Shown here one piece after another: positions 5,144 through 12,609 of a stretch of 13,879 bases of DNA. The position numbers and the translations under genes are program-made. Position 1 is the stretch's first letter, and every line of letters begins with the position of its first letter. This DNA comes from an uncultured Eubacteriales bacterium (GTDB taxonomy: Bacteria; Bacillota; Clostridia; Peptostreptococcales; Anaerovoracaceae): positions 1-13,879 of the forward strand of contig CACXCQ010000160.1 of the NCBI GenBank assembly GCA_902766185.1, in the 5' to 3' direction. Under the pieces are notes generated by a model. It did not search any database, was not told the DNA's origin, and saw only the letters and a list, made by a program, of their open reading frames with translations.

Positions 5144-5700
5144 CGTTTCCCGTCCCTGTCATAAAGCAGCTCAAACGTCTTGTAGTGGTCATCCGTATAA
5201 TAGATCTCATCGTTGGAGAAGACCAGCCTTTTCGCGCCTCTGTTCCTGGCGTTCAGCGTGTCGATGTCGCATTCGCGGTATTTCCCGTCCGGAAGCTTCC
5301 TCTCGTAGTTGCCGAAGCGGTCCCCGCCGATGCACTTGCCCGGGGCGTAGCGCTCCAGAGATCCGCCGTCCCAGCCCAGCTCACGGGCCTCCTGCTTGGT
5401 GATGTAGTTTGACGGAAGTTCTCCGTAAACATGCAGATAGAGGGCCACCTCGTCCTTTCCGTCATAGACGCCGTACCGATCCGGCACCTCCCCGCCGCTT
5501 CGGTCTGTGGAGGTCTCCTCCTGCGTCGTGGCTTCGGTCTGCGCTGTCGCTTCCGTCTGGGTCTGCGTCTGGGTGACGGTCTCCTCCGTGCCGTTCTGCC
5601 CGGACGCGTCCTTTTTTCCGCAGCCCGCCCAAAGGCAGGCCAGAACCAGCACCAGCAGCAGCGCGGCGATGCGTTTGCCGTATAGTTTCCTTCTTTTCAC
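5140..5700 (-). CDS. Barnase-like secreted ribonuclease, predicted lipoprotein
   Basis: A 186-residue guanyl-specific endoribonuclease of the barnase (N1/T1 microbial) family. Residues 1-27 are a lipoprotein signal peptide (basic start, LLLVLVLACLWAGC) with lipobox Cys27, so it should be exported and membrane-anchored. Residues 30-75 are a Thr/Gln/Glu-rich tether. Residues 80-186 align well with barnase: NYITKQEARELGW (K102 equals barnase K27), APGKCIGGDRFGN, RECDID (E143 equals catalytic E73), R154 and R158 (R83, R87), and TDDHYKTF (H172 equals catalytic H102). All catalytic residues are present, so it should be active. The start is GTG at 5700, with GGAGG 11 nt upstream. It lies 21 nt after addA and overlaps the barstar gene by 4 nt, the usual toxin/immunity pairing. 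Its role could be phosphate or nucleotide scavenging, defence or competition. Confidence 0.93.
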   Translation of the reverse strand: MKRRKLYGKRIAALLLVLVLACLWAGCGKKDASGQNGTEETVTQTQTQTEATAQTEATTQEETSTDRSGGEVPDRYGVYDGKDEVALYLHVYGELPSNYITKQEARELGWDGGSLERYAPGKCIGGDRFGNYERKLPDGKYRECDIDTLNARNRGAKRLVFSNDEIYYTDDHYKTFELLYDRDGKR

Positions 5701-5721
5701 GTCTTTTCTTTCCTCCCGTCT

Positions 5722-8700
5722 TTATTCTCCGTCCACCCGCAGCAGCCGCTTGGAGCGGAACAGATAGAGCCAGCACTCGTCAACCTTGCGGCCAAGGGCA
5801 AGCTCCAGCGCTTCCCGGTAGAGCATCAGCTGCCCCCGGTAGCGGCTTAAAATGACTTCCTCCTCTTCATCGGTGGCAGCCCAGCTGTTCTTGTAATCCA
5901 CCAGGACGATCCCCGCATCGTCTTCGAAATAGCAGTCGATGATGCCCTGAACGATGGCAGGAACGTCTTCGATCTCCTTCTGCAGCAGGAACTCCTTCTC
6001 CCGCAGAAGACTGGGCGCGGCCGCAGCCCGTTTGCCCACAGGCGTCTGGAAGAAAGCGAGGATGTTTTCCGCGTTCACCACCTCGTGCTCCGCCTCGGTG
6101 AGGAATCCCTCATCCTTCAGGGAATCGATAAAGCTGCGGATATAAGGCAGGCCCTCTTCTGAAGCCTTTCCGAAATCGATCTTTTCCATCACCGTATGCA
6201 TGGCCGTTCCGATCTGGGGGGCGCTGAGACGACCTTCCTCCATTGCCCTGCCGATATCTTCGGCCGGACGCAGCTCCGGAACACGGATCTGGAGTTCCTC
6301 CTGCTCCTCCGCCATGTGGGAAAGCGCCGTAACGGAATACTTCGTGCGGATATCCCGCTGATCGCCGTATGGATAGATGAATCCGAGGCGCCGGGAAAGC
6401 TCCTCCGCGGGAGCATGCTCCGGCTGGGTCCCTGATCCGATCACAGGATCAGCCTCCTGACCGGGCTCCTGCTCAGGTTCATGTTCTCGTTCGTGTTCAG
6501 TTTCGGGTTCAGGCTCGGCTCCGGCCTCGTCCCACGTATGTCTGCCGGAGACCAGGATGACCTCCGCCGTCTCCGGATCCTTCTCCGCCATTTCGCAGAG
6601 CGTGCCGTAGATCATCTGCAGGAACGATCCCTTCGTCGGGAAGCTCTGCAGTTTGGATGCATCCTTGATGGTTCCCACGATGGCCAGCTTTTCCATGGGT
6701 CTGGTGAGGGCAACGTACAGGATGCGGATCTCCTCCTCGAGGCTTTCCCGCGTCTTTTTTCCGGCAATGGCAAGCTGCAGGATGGTCTTTCTGGACCAGT
6801 GCTGCTCCTTATCCACCTCCGGAAGCCCTATCGTGAACTCCTTGTGCATGGCCGGCTCCCGCCCTTCGGAGGAACCGGTGATCTGCTTTCCGGCCCCGGC
6901 AAGGATCACCATGGGGAATTCGAGTCCCTTGCTCTTGTGGACCGTCATGACCTGCACCGTGTTGCTGTCCTCCGCCGTCACCGCTGCCTCGCTCACCTGC
7001 TGGCTGGAGCTGCGCATGGCTTCCACATAGGAAAGGAATCCGTAGAGTCCCAGGTGGCTGCGCTCCTCATAAGCTGCCGCCCTCTCCAGCAGAAGCCGCA
7101 GATTGGACGTCCTCTGCTTCCCCACAGGCAGTCCGCTGCAGTAGTCATAATATCCTGTATCGTATAGCAGCCTTCTCATCAGCTCATCCAGAGGGACCGT
7201 CCGTTCGATCTCCTTCCAGAGGTCGATCTGGGCCAGCATGGCGCCGATCTTCTCCTTTATGGCCTCGTTTTTCCCCTCTGTGACATAGCTGCGCACCGCG
7301 GAGGCGAAGCTCCCCCTTCTGCAGGCGATGCGGATCTGCGCCAGTTCCCGTACGGTAAAGCCGAAGACCACGCTGCTCATGGCCGAGATCAGGGGAACAT
7401 CCTGCATCGGGTTGCTGATCACCTTCAGCAGGCTCAGGAACACCTGGATCTCAACGGTCTCATAGTATCCGCCTTCCGTGCTCCCAAAGGCAGGAATGCC
7501 CTCGTTGTTCAGGTAGCGCTCGATGCCCGGGATCGCCGATCCTCCTCTGGACAGAACGGCAATATCGCCGTACTCCATGGGCCTTATGCTCCCGTCCCTG
7601 TCCGCGATGGGCTTTCCGATGTTCTCCCGGATGATCCGGGCGATCAGCTCCGGCTCCGTCAGCTCATCGTCTTTATCGCCGGGCTCCTCCATGGCGGCAG
7701 GGTCTTCCTGACCGGCGCCGATGCTATCCGCCTCCTCCTCATCCTGATCTTTCCCTCCGCCAAGGATGTACAGGCTCACCGGATATCCCGGTCTCGGTTC
7801 TTCCTCCGGCCCCTTCAGACTGGCGTCCTCGTCATAGCCCTCCATGATCCGCTCGAATATCCGGTTGACTGCGTCGCGGATCGTCCTGCGGCTTCGGAAG
7901 TTGCTGTTCAGATCGATGCAGACGGACCGTTCGTCCTCGCCCCGCCGGTATTCGTCATACCTGCGGCGGAAGATCTCCGGCTCTGCCAGACGGAACTTGT
8001 AGATGCTCTGCTTCACATCGCCCACCATGAACAGATTGTCCTCCCTGCAGATCCGGGCGACGATGGCCTCCTGCAGATGGTTGCTGTCCTGGTATTCATC
8101 GATGAAGATGTACTGGAATCTCTGCCGGTATTCCTCCGCGGCAGCTTCGTCCTCCAATATGGCGAGCGCGTAGTGCATGCAGTCATCGAAGTCCACGATG
8201 TTCTGCGCCCTTTTCTTCTCCTGGTAGACCTGGTCCATCTCCCGGATGAGGCCGGCGAAATACCGGGTATCCGCGGCGCTTTCCCGCAGGATCCCGTCCC
8301 ACATGTCCAGGTCATACCGGAAATAATTCTTTTTCATCCGGTCGAGACAGCTCTTGCCCTGCTGCCTCAGCCAGGTGATCTCTTCCTTCACCTCGGCAAA
8401 GGCTTCCTTCTCATCCTTTTTCGCGCGCATCTGGTTCGCGCTGAATTCCGCAAGGTCTGCCTGGATCCTGCCCAGAGCCTGGTATGCGGCATCCTGTCTC
8501 TCCGCGTCCGTATCCATGGCCGCGCACTCCTCCATGGCCTTTTTCGCCTGCTTGCTCGCCGCTTCCAGGTACTCCGTGTCCTGACGCGCCTTCAGAAAGA
8601 GGCTTCCGGTCTCCGGCCTGTCCAGCCTTTGGGCGGCCGTATCGTACCAGCGGGCCGCCTCCTGAAGGGACTCCGCCGACTCCTGCAGCAAAAACAGGCT

Positions 8701-9339
8701 GATCCCCAGCGTGCGCAAAGGATGCTCCGTCTCCATGCGGCCGATGCTGTTCTCCGCCCAGTCCAGATAGTTTGGGATGCTCCGCATCTCCTCGTGGACC
8801 TTCAGCAGCCGATGCTTCAGCCGATTGTCGTGACGGTCCGCGCTGTATCTGCGCAGGAACGCGGTGAAGTTCTCCTGATCATCGTCAAAGCGCGCCGAAA
8901 AGACCTCGTCCAGGGCTTCGTTTCGCATGATGGACATCTGGGTCTCATCGCCGATCTGGAACCCCGGCTGAAGGTCCGTGAGGAAAAAGAAGTCCCTCAT
9001 GATGCCGAGGGAAAAAGTATGAAAGGTGCTTATGCTTGCCTGGGGAAGGAGCTGCAGCTGTTTCTGCAGGAAGGCGATGCGCTCTGGGTCCCCGCCCGAT
9101 CCACGAAGGGCGTCGAGCTCCTTCTGGATCGCACGCTCCATCTTCTCCTTCATCTCCGCGGCGGCTGCGTTGGTAAAGGTGGTGATGAGGAACCGATCGA
9201 TGTCCGTACGCTCCCCCAGCACCAGCTGCTTGATCCGCTCGATCAGCACGGTGGTCTTTCCCGAACCGGCTGCGGCGGACACCAGAATATTATGGTCTTT
9301 TGTTTCTATCGTTCTCTTCTGTGCGTCTGTCCAGTTCAT
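5722..9339 (-). CDS. addA: AddA, helicase-nuclease subunit of the AddAB recombination complex
   Basis: A 1205-residue, full-length AddA: an ATP-dependent 3-prime to 5-prime helicase plus RecB-type nuclease that, with AddB, resects double-strand breaks. Visible motifs in order: a Q-motif (WTDAQ, 3-7), Walker A AAGSGKTT with K28, Walker B FIDEYQDSN (about 410-418), MVGDVKQSIYKFR, NSNFRSR, VHKSKGLEF (near 800) and YVALTRP (near 875). The C-terminal nuclease has GTAMH (about 1045), QGIID and LVDYK (about 1145), so both activities look intact. Two acidic low-complexity insertions occur: around 565-595 and a Glu/Pro-rich linker around 940-980 between helicase and nuclease. The ATG overlaps the stop of folPK (ATGA, 9336-9339), implying coupling. 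Unusually, addB is not adjacent on either side. Confidence 0.97.
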   Translation of the reverse strand: MNWTDAQKRTIETKDHNILVSAAAGSGKTTVLIERIKQLVLGERTDIDRFLITTFTNAAAAEMKEKMERAIQKELDALRGSGGDPERIAFLQKQLQLLPQASISTFHTFSLGIMRDFFFLTDLQPGFQIGDETQMSIMRNEALDEVFSARFDDDQENFTAFLRRYSADRHDNRLKHRLLKVHEEMRSIPNYLDWAENSIGRMETEHPLRTLGISLFLLQESAESLQEAARWYDTAAQRLDRPETGSLFLKARQDTEYLEAASKQAKKAMEECAAMDTDAERQDAAYQALGRIQADLAEFSANQMRAKKDEKEAFAEVKEEITWLRQQGKSCLDRMKKNYFRYDLDMWDGILRESAADTRYFAGLIREMDQVYQEKKRAQNIVDFDDCMHYALAILEDEAAAEEYRQRFQYIFIDEYQDSNHLQEAIVARICREDNLFMVGDVKQSIYKFRLAEPEIFRRRYDEYRRGEDERSVCIDLNSNFRSRRTIRDAVNRIFERIMEGYDEDASLKGPEEEPRPGYPVSLYILGGGKDQDEEEADSIGAGQEDPAAMEEPGDKDDELTEPELIARIIRENIGKPIADRDGSIRPMEYGDIAVLSRGGSAIPGIERYLNNEGIPAFGSTEGGYYETVEIQVFLSLLKVISNPMQDVPLISAMSSVVFGFTVRELAQIRIACRRGSFASAVRSYVTEGKNEAIKEKIGAMLAQIDLWKEIERTVPLDELMRRLLYDTGYYDYCSGLPVGKQRTSNLRLLLERAAAYEERSHLGLYGFLSYVEAMRSSSQQVSEAAVTAEDSNTVQVMTVHKSKGLEFPMVILAGAGKQITGSSEGREPAMHKEFTIGLPEVDKEQHWSRKTILQLAIAGKKTRESLEEEIRILYVALTRPMEKLAIVGTIKDASKLQSFPTKGSFLQMIYGTLCEMAEKDPETAEVILVSGRHTWDEAGAEPEPETEHEREHEPEQEPGQEADPVIGSGTQPEHAPAEELSRRLGFIYPYGDQRDIRTKYSVTALSHMAEEQEELQIRVPELRPAEDIGRAMEEGRLSAPQIGTAMHTVMEKIDFGKASEEGLPYIRSFIDSLKDEGFLTEAEHEVVNAENILAFFQTPVGKRAAAAPSLLREKEFLLQKEIEDVPAIVQGIIDCYFEDDAGIVLVDYKNSWAATDEEEEVILSRYRGQLMLYREALELALGRKVDECWLYLFRSKRLLRVDGE

Positions 9340-10745
9340 TCTCGTTTACCCGTTTCCTCCACGCCGGCATCAGGTCCCTCTTCTTCGGTCCCGCTCATCT
9401 GCTGAAGCTCCTGCAGCAGGTCGCAGATCTTTCTTCCGGACCTTGGGTCGACCAGGTCCGGAGCGATCTGGGCGATCGGTCCCATCACGAAGAGCCGGTT
9501 GCGGAAATCGATGTGCGGAATATGAAGATCCTCCTCATCGATGATCTGGTCCTCGAAGAAGATGATGTCCAGATCGATGGTCCTGGGACCCCAGCGGATC
9601 AGTCTCACCCGGTCCAGTTCAGCCTCGATCTCGTGGAGGACATCCAGCAGCTGTCTGGGCGTATATTTCGTGTCGATCATCACCGCGCCGTTCAGGAAGT
9701 CATCCTGATCCGTGTAGCCGTATGCCTTGGTCTCGATGATGTCGGAGACCGCCAGGAGTCTTCCGGCCTTCCTCTCCATCAGCTCCAGGGCCCGGTGGAT
9801 ATACCTCAGCCGGTCCCCCATGTTGGTGCCGAAGGCGACCACGGCTTTGCTGCCCCTTTTGGCGGGATCCTCCATCAGGGCCTCCGTCATTCTCGCCGCG
9901 TCCAGGTTTTCCTTCACGTCGTGGACTCTGGCGGCGGCAACGCCGCGTTCGGCGGCAAAGGCAGTCACTGCCAGGGTTCCGCTGAGCCGTTCCTTCGCCT
10001 CCTCCCGTCCCAGCGTGCTCCCGATGAAAGACTTGCGGGATACCGCCAGAAGATGGGGGCAGCCCAGATCATCGAAAGTACCGATGTTTCTCAGCAGAGC
10101 CAGATTGTGCTCCCGGGTCTTGCCGAATCCTATGCCCATGTCGATCATGATCTGGTCCCTGCCGATCCCCCGGGAAAGAGCGAATTCGATCTGTCTGTCC
10201 AGAAAAGCGTATACCTCCTCCACCACGTTATCGTAATGAGGATCCTGCTGCATGTCTTTTGGTCTTCCTCCGGTGTGCATCAGAACGATGGCCGCTCCCT
10301 CACGGGCCACCACGTCCGCAAGCTCCGGCTCGAAGGTCAGCCCGGAAATATCGTTGATCATATCCGCGCCGGCCTCGATGGCCGCCGCCGCAGTCTCCGC
10401 GCGGTAGGTGTCGGCAGAGATGATCACCTCGGGATGGGCCTTCCGCAGCTGCCCGATCACCGGACAGATCCGGGCGATCTCTTCCTCCTGGCTCACCGGA
10501 GACGATCCGGGCCGGGTGGACTCCCCGCCGATATCGATCATCCGCGCGCCCTCCAGGATATGCCGCTGCGCCAGGGACAGAGCGTTCTGAACGGCTTTCG
10601 CGTGGGACCCGTCCTCTTCGGCAGATCCGCTCATGGTGCGGGAGTCCGCATAAAAAGAATCCGGGGTCACGTTAATGATCCCCATCATCTCCATCCTCGA
10701 AAAAGTCATGATCCGATTGTCCTTCAGCCGAAGAATGCTTCTCAT
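9336..10745 (-). CDS. Bifunctional dihydropteroate synthase / HPPK fusion (FolP-FolK)
   Basis: A 469-residue fusion catalysing two consecutive folate steps. Residues 18-295 are dihydropteroate synthase: INVTPDSF (24-31), DIGGESTRPG (71-80), ND at 131-132, the MGIGFGKT loop (203-210), SRKSF (236-240) and RVHDV (273-277); this is the sulfonamide target. Residues 299-445 are 6-hydroxymethyl-7,8-dihydropterin pyrophosphokinase: AFGTNMGDR, DDFLNGAV (348-355) and RWGPRTIDLDIIFF (384-397) with the paired metal-binding Asp residues. The last 20 residues form an acidic tail. Both halves look complete. The domain order is the reverse of the pathway order and of the HPPK-DHPS fusions of plants and apicomplexans. 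AAGGAGG lies 7 nt before the ATG at 10745. It follows the 74-residue gene by 42 nt and overlaps addA by 4 nt. No folE, folB or folC is seen nearby. Confidence 0.95.
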   Translation of the reverse strand: MRSILRLKDNRIMTFSRMEMMGIINVTPDSFYADSRTMSGSAEEDGSHAKAVQNALSLAQRHILEGARMIDIGGESTRPGSSPVSQEEEIARICPVIGQLRKAHPEVIISADTYRAETAAAAIEAGADMINDISGLTFEPELADVVAREGAAIVLMHTGGRPKDMQQDPHYDNVVEEVYAFLDRQIEFALSRGIGRDQIMIDMGIGFGKTREHNLALLRNIGTFDDLGCPHLLAVSRKSFIGSTLGREEAKERLSGTLAVTAFAAERGVAAARVHDVKENLDAARMTEALMEDPAKRGSKAVVAFGTNMGDRLRYIHRALELMERKAGRLLAVSDIIETKAYGYTDQDDFLNGAVMIDTKYTPRQLLDVLHEIEAELDRVRLIRWGPRTIDLDIIFFEDQIIDEEDLHIPHIDFRNRLFVMGPIAQIAPDLVDPRSGRKICDLLQELQQMSGTEEEGPDAGVEETGKRE

Positions 10746-10759
10746 CCCAGATCCTCCTT

Positions 10760-10773
10760 CGCCCCGGAGGGCG
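10760..10773 (-). other. Small RNA hairpin with UCCG loop just before the folPK RBS
   Basis: On the minus strand CGCCC and GGGCG form a 5-bp GC stem capped by UCCG, which fits the stable UNCG tetraloop class. It ends two nucleotides before the AAGGAGG ribosome binding site. It could modulate folPK translation relative to the upstream 74-residue gene, or stabilise a processed end. No U run follows, so it is not a terminator. Confidence 0.4.
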
Positions 10774-10787
10774 TGCTCTTCATCTTG

Positions 10788-11012
10788 CTATTTCAGGCTT
10801 TTGAACATGTCCAGCATTTCCATGTCGTCGTGATTGACACGTATGCCGGCCTTGTGCTCCTCGCCGTCGGGATAGCGTACAGCGATGGCGATCTCCATGC
10901 CCTCGCAGTATCCCCGGTCCTGCACGGCGTCGATGAACGCGGGAACCTTCGGGTGATTTCTTTTAAAAACGCTCCAGGCCTGCCTGGCGCGAAACATGGA
11001 TTCCAAATTCAT
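10788..11012 (-). CDS. Uncharacterised 74-residue protein, first gene of the folPK-addA operon
   Basis: A small cytosolic protein with no family I can name. The N-terminal half is helical and basic (residues 1-30, SMFRARQAWSVFKRNHPKVP). The C-terminal half (38-65) alternates as beta strands (MEIAIAVRYPDGEEHKAGIRV) and ends in a short helix (MEMLDMFKSLK). The basic helix plus small beta sheet would suit a nucleic-acid or protein adaptor, but that is speculation. The start at 11012 is well supported: GGAGGAG (11016-11022) lies just upstream, and a TATAAT-containing promoter is in place. It is separated from folPK by 42 nt without a terminator, so it probably leads the operon. Codon composition matches its neighbours, which supports it being a real gene. 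Confidence 0.82.
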   Translation of the reverse strand: MNLESMFRARQAWSVFKRNHPKVPAFIDAVQDRGYCEGMEIAIAVRYPDGEEHKAGIRVNHDDMEMLDMFKSLK

Positions 11013-11027
11013 ATTCTCCTCCGGATA

Positions 11028-11036
11028 TGGTATAAT
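11028..11036 (+). promoter_or_regulatory. Extended -10 promoter of gpmI
   Basis: TGGTATAAT provides a perfect -10 (11031-11036) with TGn extension; TTCATA at 11008-11013 sits 17 nt upstream as a partial -35 and overlaps the start codon of the divergent 74-residue gene. Transcription would start near 11043. The RBS is GGAGG at 11069-11073, shortly before ATG 11083. Confidence 0.7.
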
Positions 11037-11048
11037 CTTGACGAAAAC

Positions 11049-11077
11049 ATTATATATGACATTCTCACGGAGGTAAA
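11049..11077 (-). promoter_or_regulatory. Sigma-A promoter of the 74-residue gene / folPK / addA operon
   Basis: On the minus strand TTTACC (11072-11077) is followed after 17 nt by a perfect TATAAT (11049-11054), predicting a start near 11042. This promoter lies wholly downstream of the gpmI transcription start, so the two promoters interlock, and the -35 overlaps the gpmI RBS. Confidence 0.6.
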
Positions 11078-11082
11078 TATCA

Positions 11083-12609
11083 ATGAATCATTTTCATCGT
11101 CCTACCATGCTGATGATACTGGATGGATTCGGCCAGCGCGCAGAGACCTACGGCAACGCCATCGCGGCGGCAGAAACTCCCGCGCTTGACCGGATCTTCG
11201 CATCCTATCCACATACAACGCTGAAGGCCTGCGGGCTGGATGTTGGCCTGCCCCAGGGGCAGATGGGCAACTCCGAGGTCGGCCACCTGAACATCGGCGC
11301 CGGCCGCATCGTCTACCAGGATCTGACCCTGATCACCAAGGAGATCGAGGACGGGGCCTTCTTCAAGAACGAGGCCCTGCTGAAGGCGATGAGTCACGCG
11401 AAGAAGAACGGCTCCACCCTGCACCTTCTGGGTCTGCTCTCCGACGGCGGTGTCCACAGCCACATCACTCACCTGTTCGCCCTCATCGATATGGCGAAAA
11501 AGGAAGGTGTGGAGAAGCTCTGCGTCCATTGCTTCCTGGACGGCCGGGACGTGCCGCCCAAGTGCGCCGTCACCTACATCGACCAGCTCTGCGCCCACAT
11601 GGATGAAGTGGGACTGGGAACCATCGGCATCGTCTCCGGACGTTACTACGCCATGGACCGGGATAAGCGCTGGGAGCGCCTGGTGAAAGCCTATGACGCC
11701 ATGATCGGCATCGATGGTCTTCACGCAAAGACAGGTCAGGACGCAGTCAACGAAGCCTACGACCGGGGCGAGACGGACGAGTTCGTCCTCCCCACCATCG
11801 TGGACGGAGCTTTCCCGGTGGACGATGGCGATGCTATGATCATGTTCAACTTCCGTCCGGACCGGGCCAGAGAGATCACCCGGGCCTTCGTGGATCCCGA
11901 CTTCGACGGATTCCCGCGCAAAAAGACCGTCGACGATCTCTGCTACATCTGCATGACCCAGTACGATGCCACCATGCCCAACGTGACGCTGGCCTATCCT
12001 CCGGAGACCCCGGCCAACACCCTGGGCGTCTATCTGTCCTCCCTGGGGCTGAAGCAGCTTCGGATCGCGGAAACCGAAAAATACGCCCACGTCACCTTCT
12101 TCTTCAACGGCGGCGTGGAGGCTCCCAGCGAAGGCGAAGACCGGATCCTGGTCCCCTCTCCTTCGGTAGCCACCTACGATATGCAGCCGGAGATGAGCGC
12201 TCCTCAGGTCACCGAGAAGGTGCTGGAGGCCATCGCTTCGGATAAGTACGATGTGATCATCCTGAATTTCGCCAATGCGGATATGGTGGGCCACACCGGC
12301 GTCATGGAGGCAGCGGTGAAGGCCATCGAAACTCTGGATAAGTGCGTTCCGCAGATCGCCGATGCTATTCTGGCGAAGGACGGCCAGATCCTGCTTACGG
12401 CAGACCATGGCAACGCGGATGAGATGCTGACGGCGGAAGGAAACGTCATGACGGCCCACTCCCTGTCTGACGTGCCGCTGGTGCACATCTGCAGGGAACC
12501 CAGACAACTGGATGAGGGCGGTCGCCTCTGCGATCTGGCTCCCACCCTGCTGGCTCTCATGGGGCTGGATATCCCGGAAGAGATGACCGGACGCTCACTG
12601 CTCGTGTAG
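11083..12609 (+). CDS. gpmI: 2,3-bisphosphoglycerate-independent phosphoglycerate mutase
   Basis: A 508-residue GpmI of normal family length (about 510), an Mn-dependent alkaline-phosphatase-superfamily enzyme interconverting 3- and 2-phosphoglycerate in glycolysis and gluconeogenesis. Residues visible: metal Asp14 in MLMILDGFG, the phosphoserine nucleophile S64 in PQGQMGNSEVGH, SDGGVHSHITH, DGRDVPP, SGRYYAMDRDKRW, FNFRPDRAREIT, and the C-terminal metal site TADHGNADEM (near 440) with TAHS soon after. All catalytic elements are intact. The start ATG follows a GGAGG RBS. It is transcribed alone from an extended -10 promoter and diverges from the folate/addA operon. Its end overlaps the convergent MFS gene by 15 nt, and no intrinsic terminator is visible between them. 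Confidence 0.98.
   Translation: MNHFHRPTMLMILDGFGQRAETYGNAIAAAETPALDRIFASYPHTTLKACGLDVGLPQGQMGNSEVGHLNIGAGRIVYQDLTLITKEIEDGAFFKNEALLKAMSHAKKNGSTLHLLGLLSDGGVHSHITHLFALIDMAKKEGVEKLCVHCFLDGRDVPPKCAVTYIDQLCAHMDEVGLGTIGIVSGRYYAMDRDKRWERLVKAYDAMIGIDGLHAKTGQDAVNEAYDRGETDEFVLPTIVDGAFPVDDGDAMIMFNFRPDRAREITRAFVDPDFDGFPRKKTVDDLCYICMTQYDATMPNVTLAYPPETPANTLGVYLSSLGLKQLRIAETEKYAHVTFFFNGGVEAPSEGEDRILVPSPSVATYDMQPEMSAPQVTEKVLEAIASDKYDVIILNFANADMVGHTGVMEAAVKAIETLDKCVPQIADAILAKDGQILLTADHGNADEMLTAEGNVMTAHSLSDVPLVHICREPRQLDEGGRLCDLAPTLLALMGLDIPEEMTGRSLLV

Noticed and set aside
8077..9405. Plus-strand 442-codon ORF
   Set aside because: Mirror of the addA helicase domain; no RBS, atypical composition.
9300..11189. 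Plus-strand 629-codon ORF
   Set aside because: Covers folPK, the 74-residue gene and the gpmI start on the opposite strand; a long shadow from high-GC third positions, without motifs.
11080..12507. Minus-strand 475-codon ORF
   Set aside because: Antisense to gpmI, whose catalytic motifs are complete; no plausible RBS or domain.
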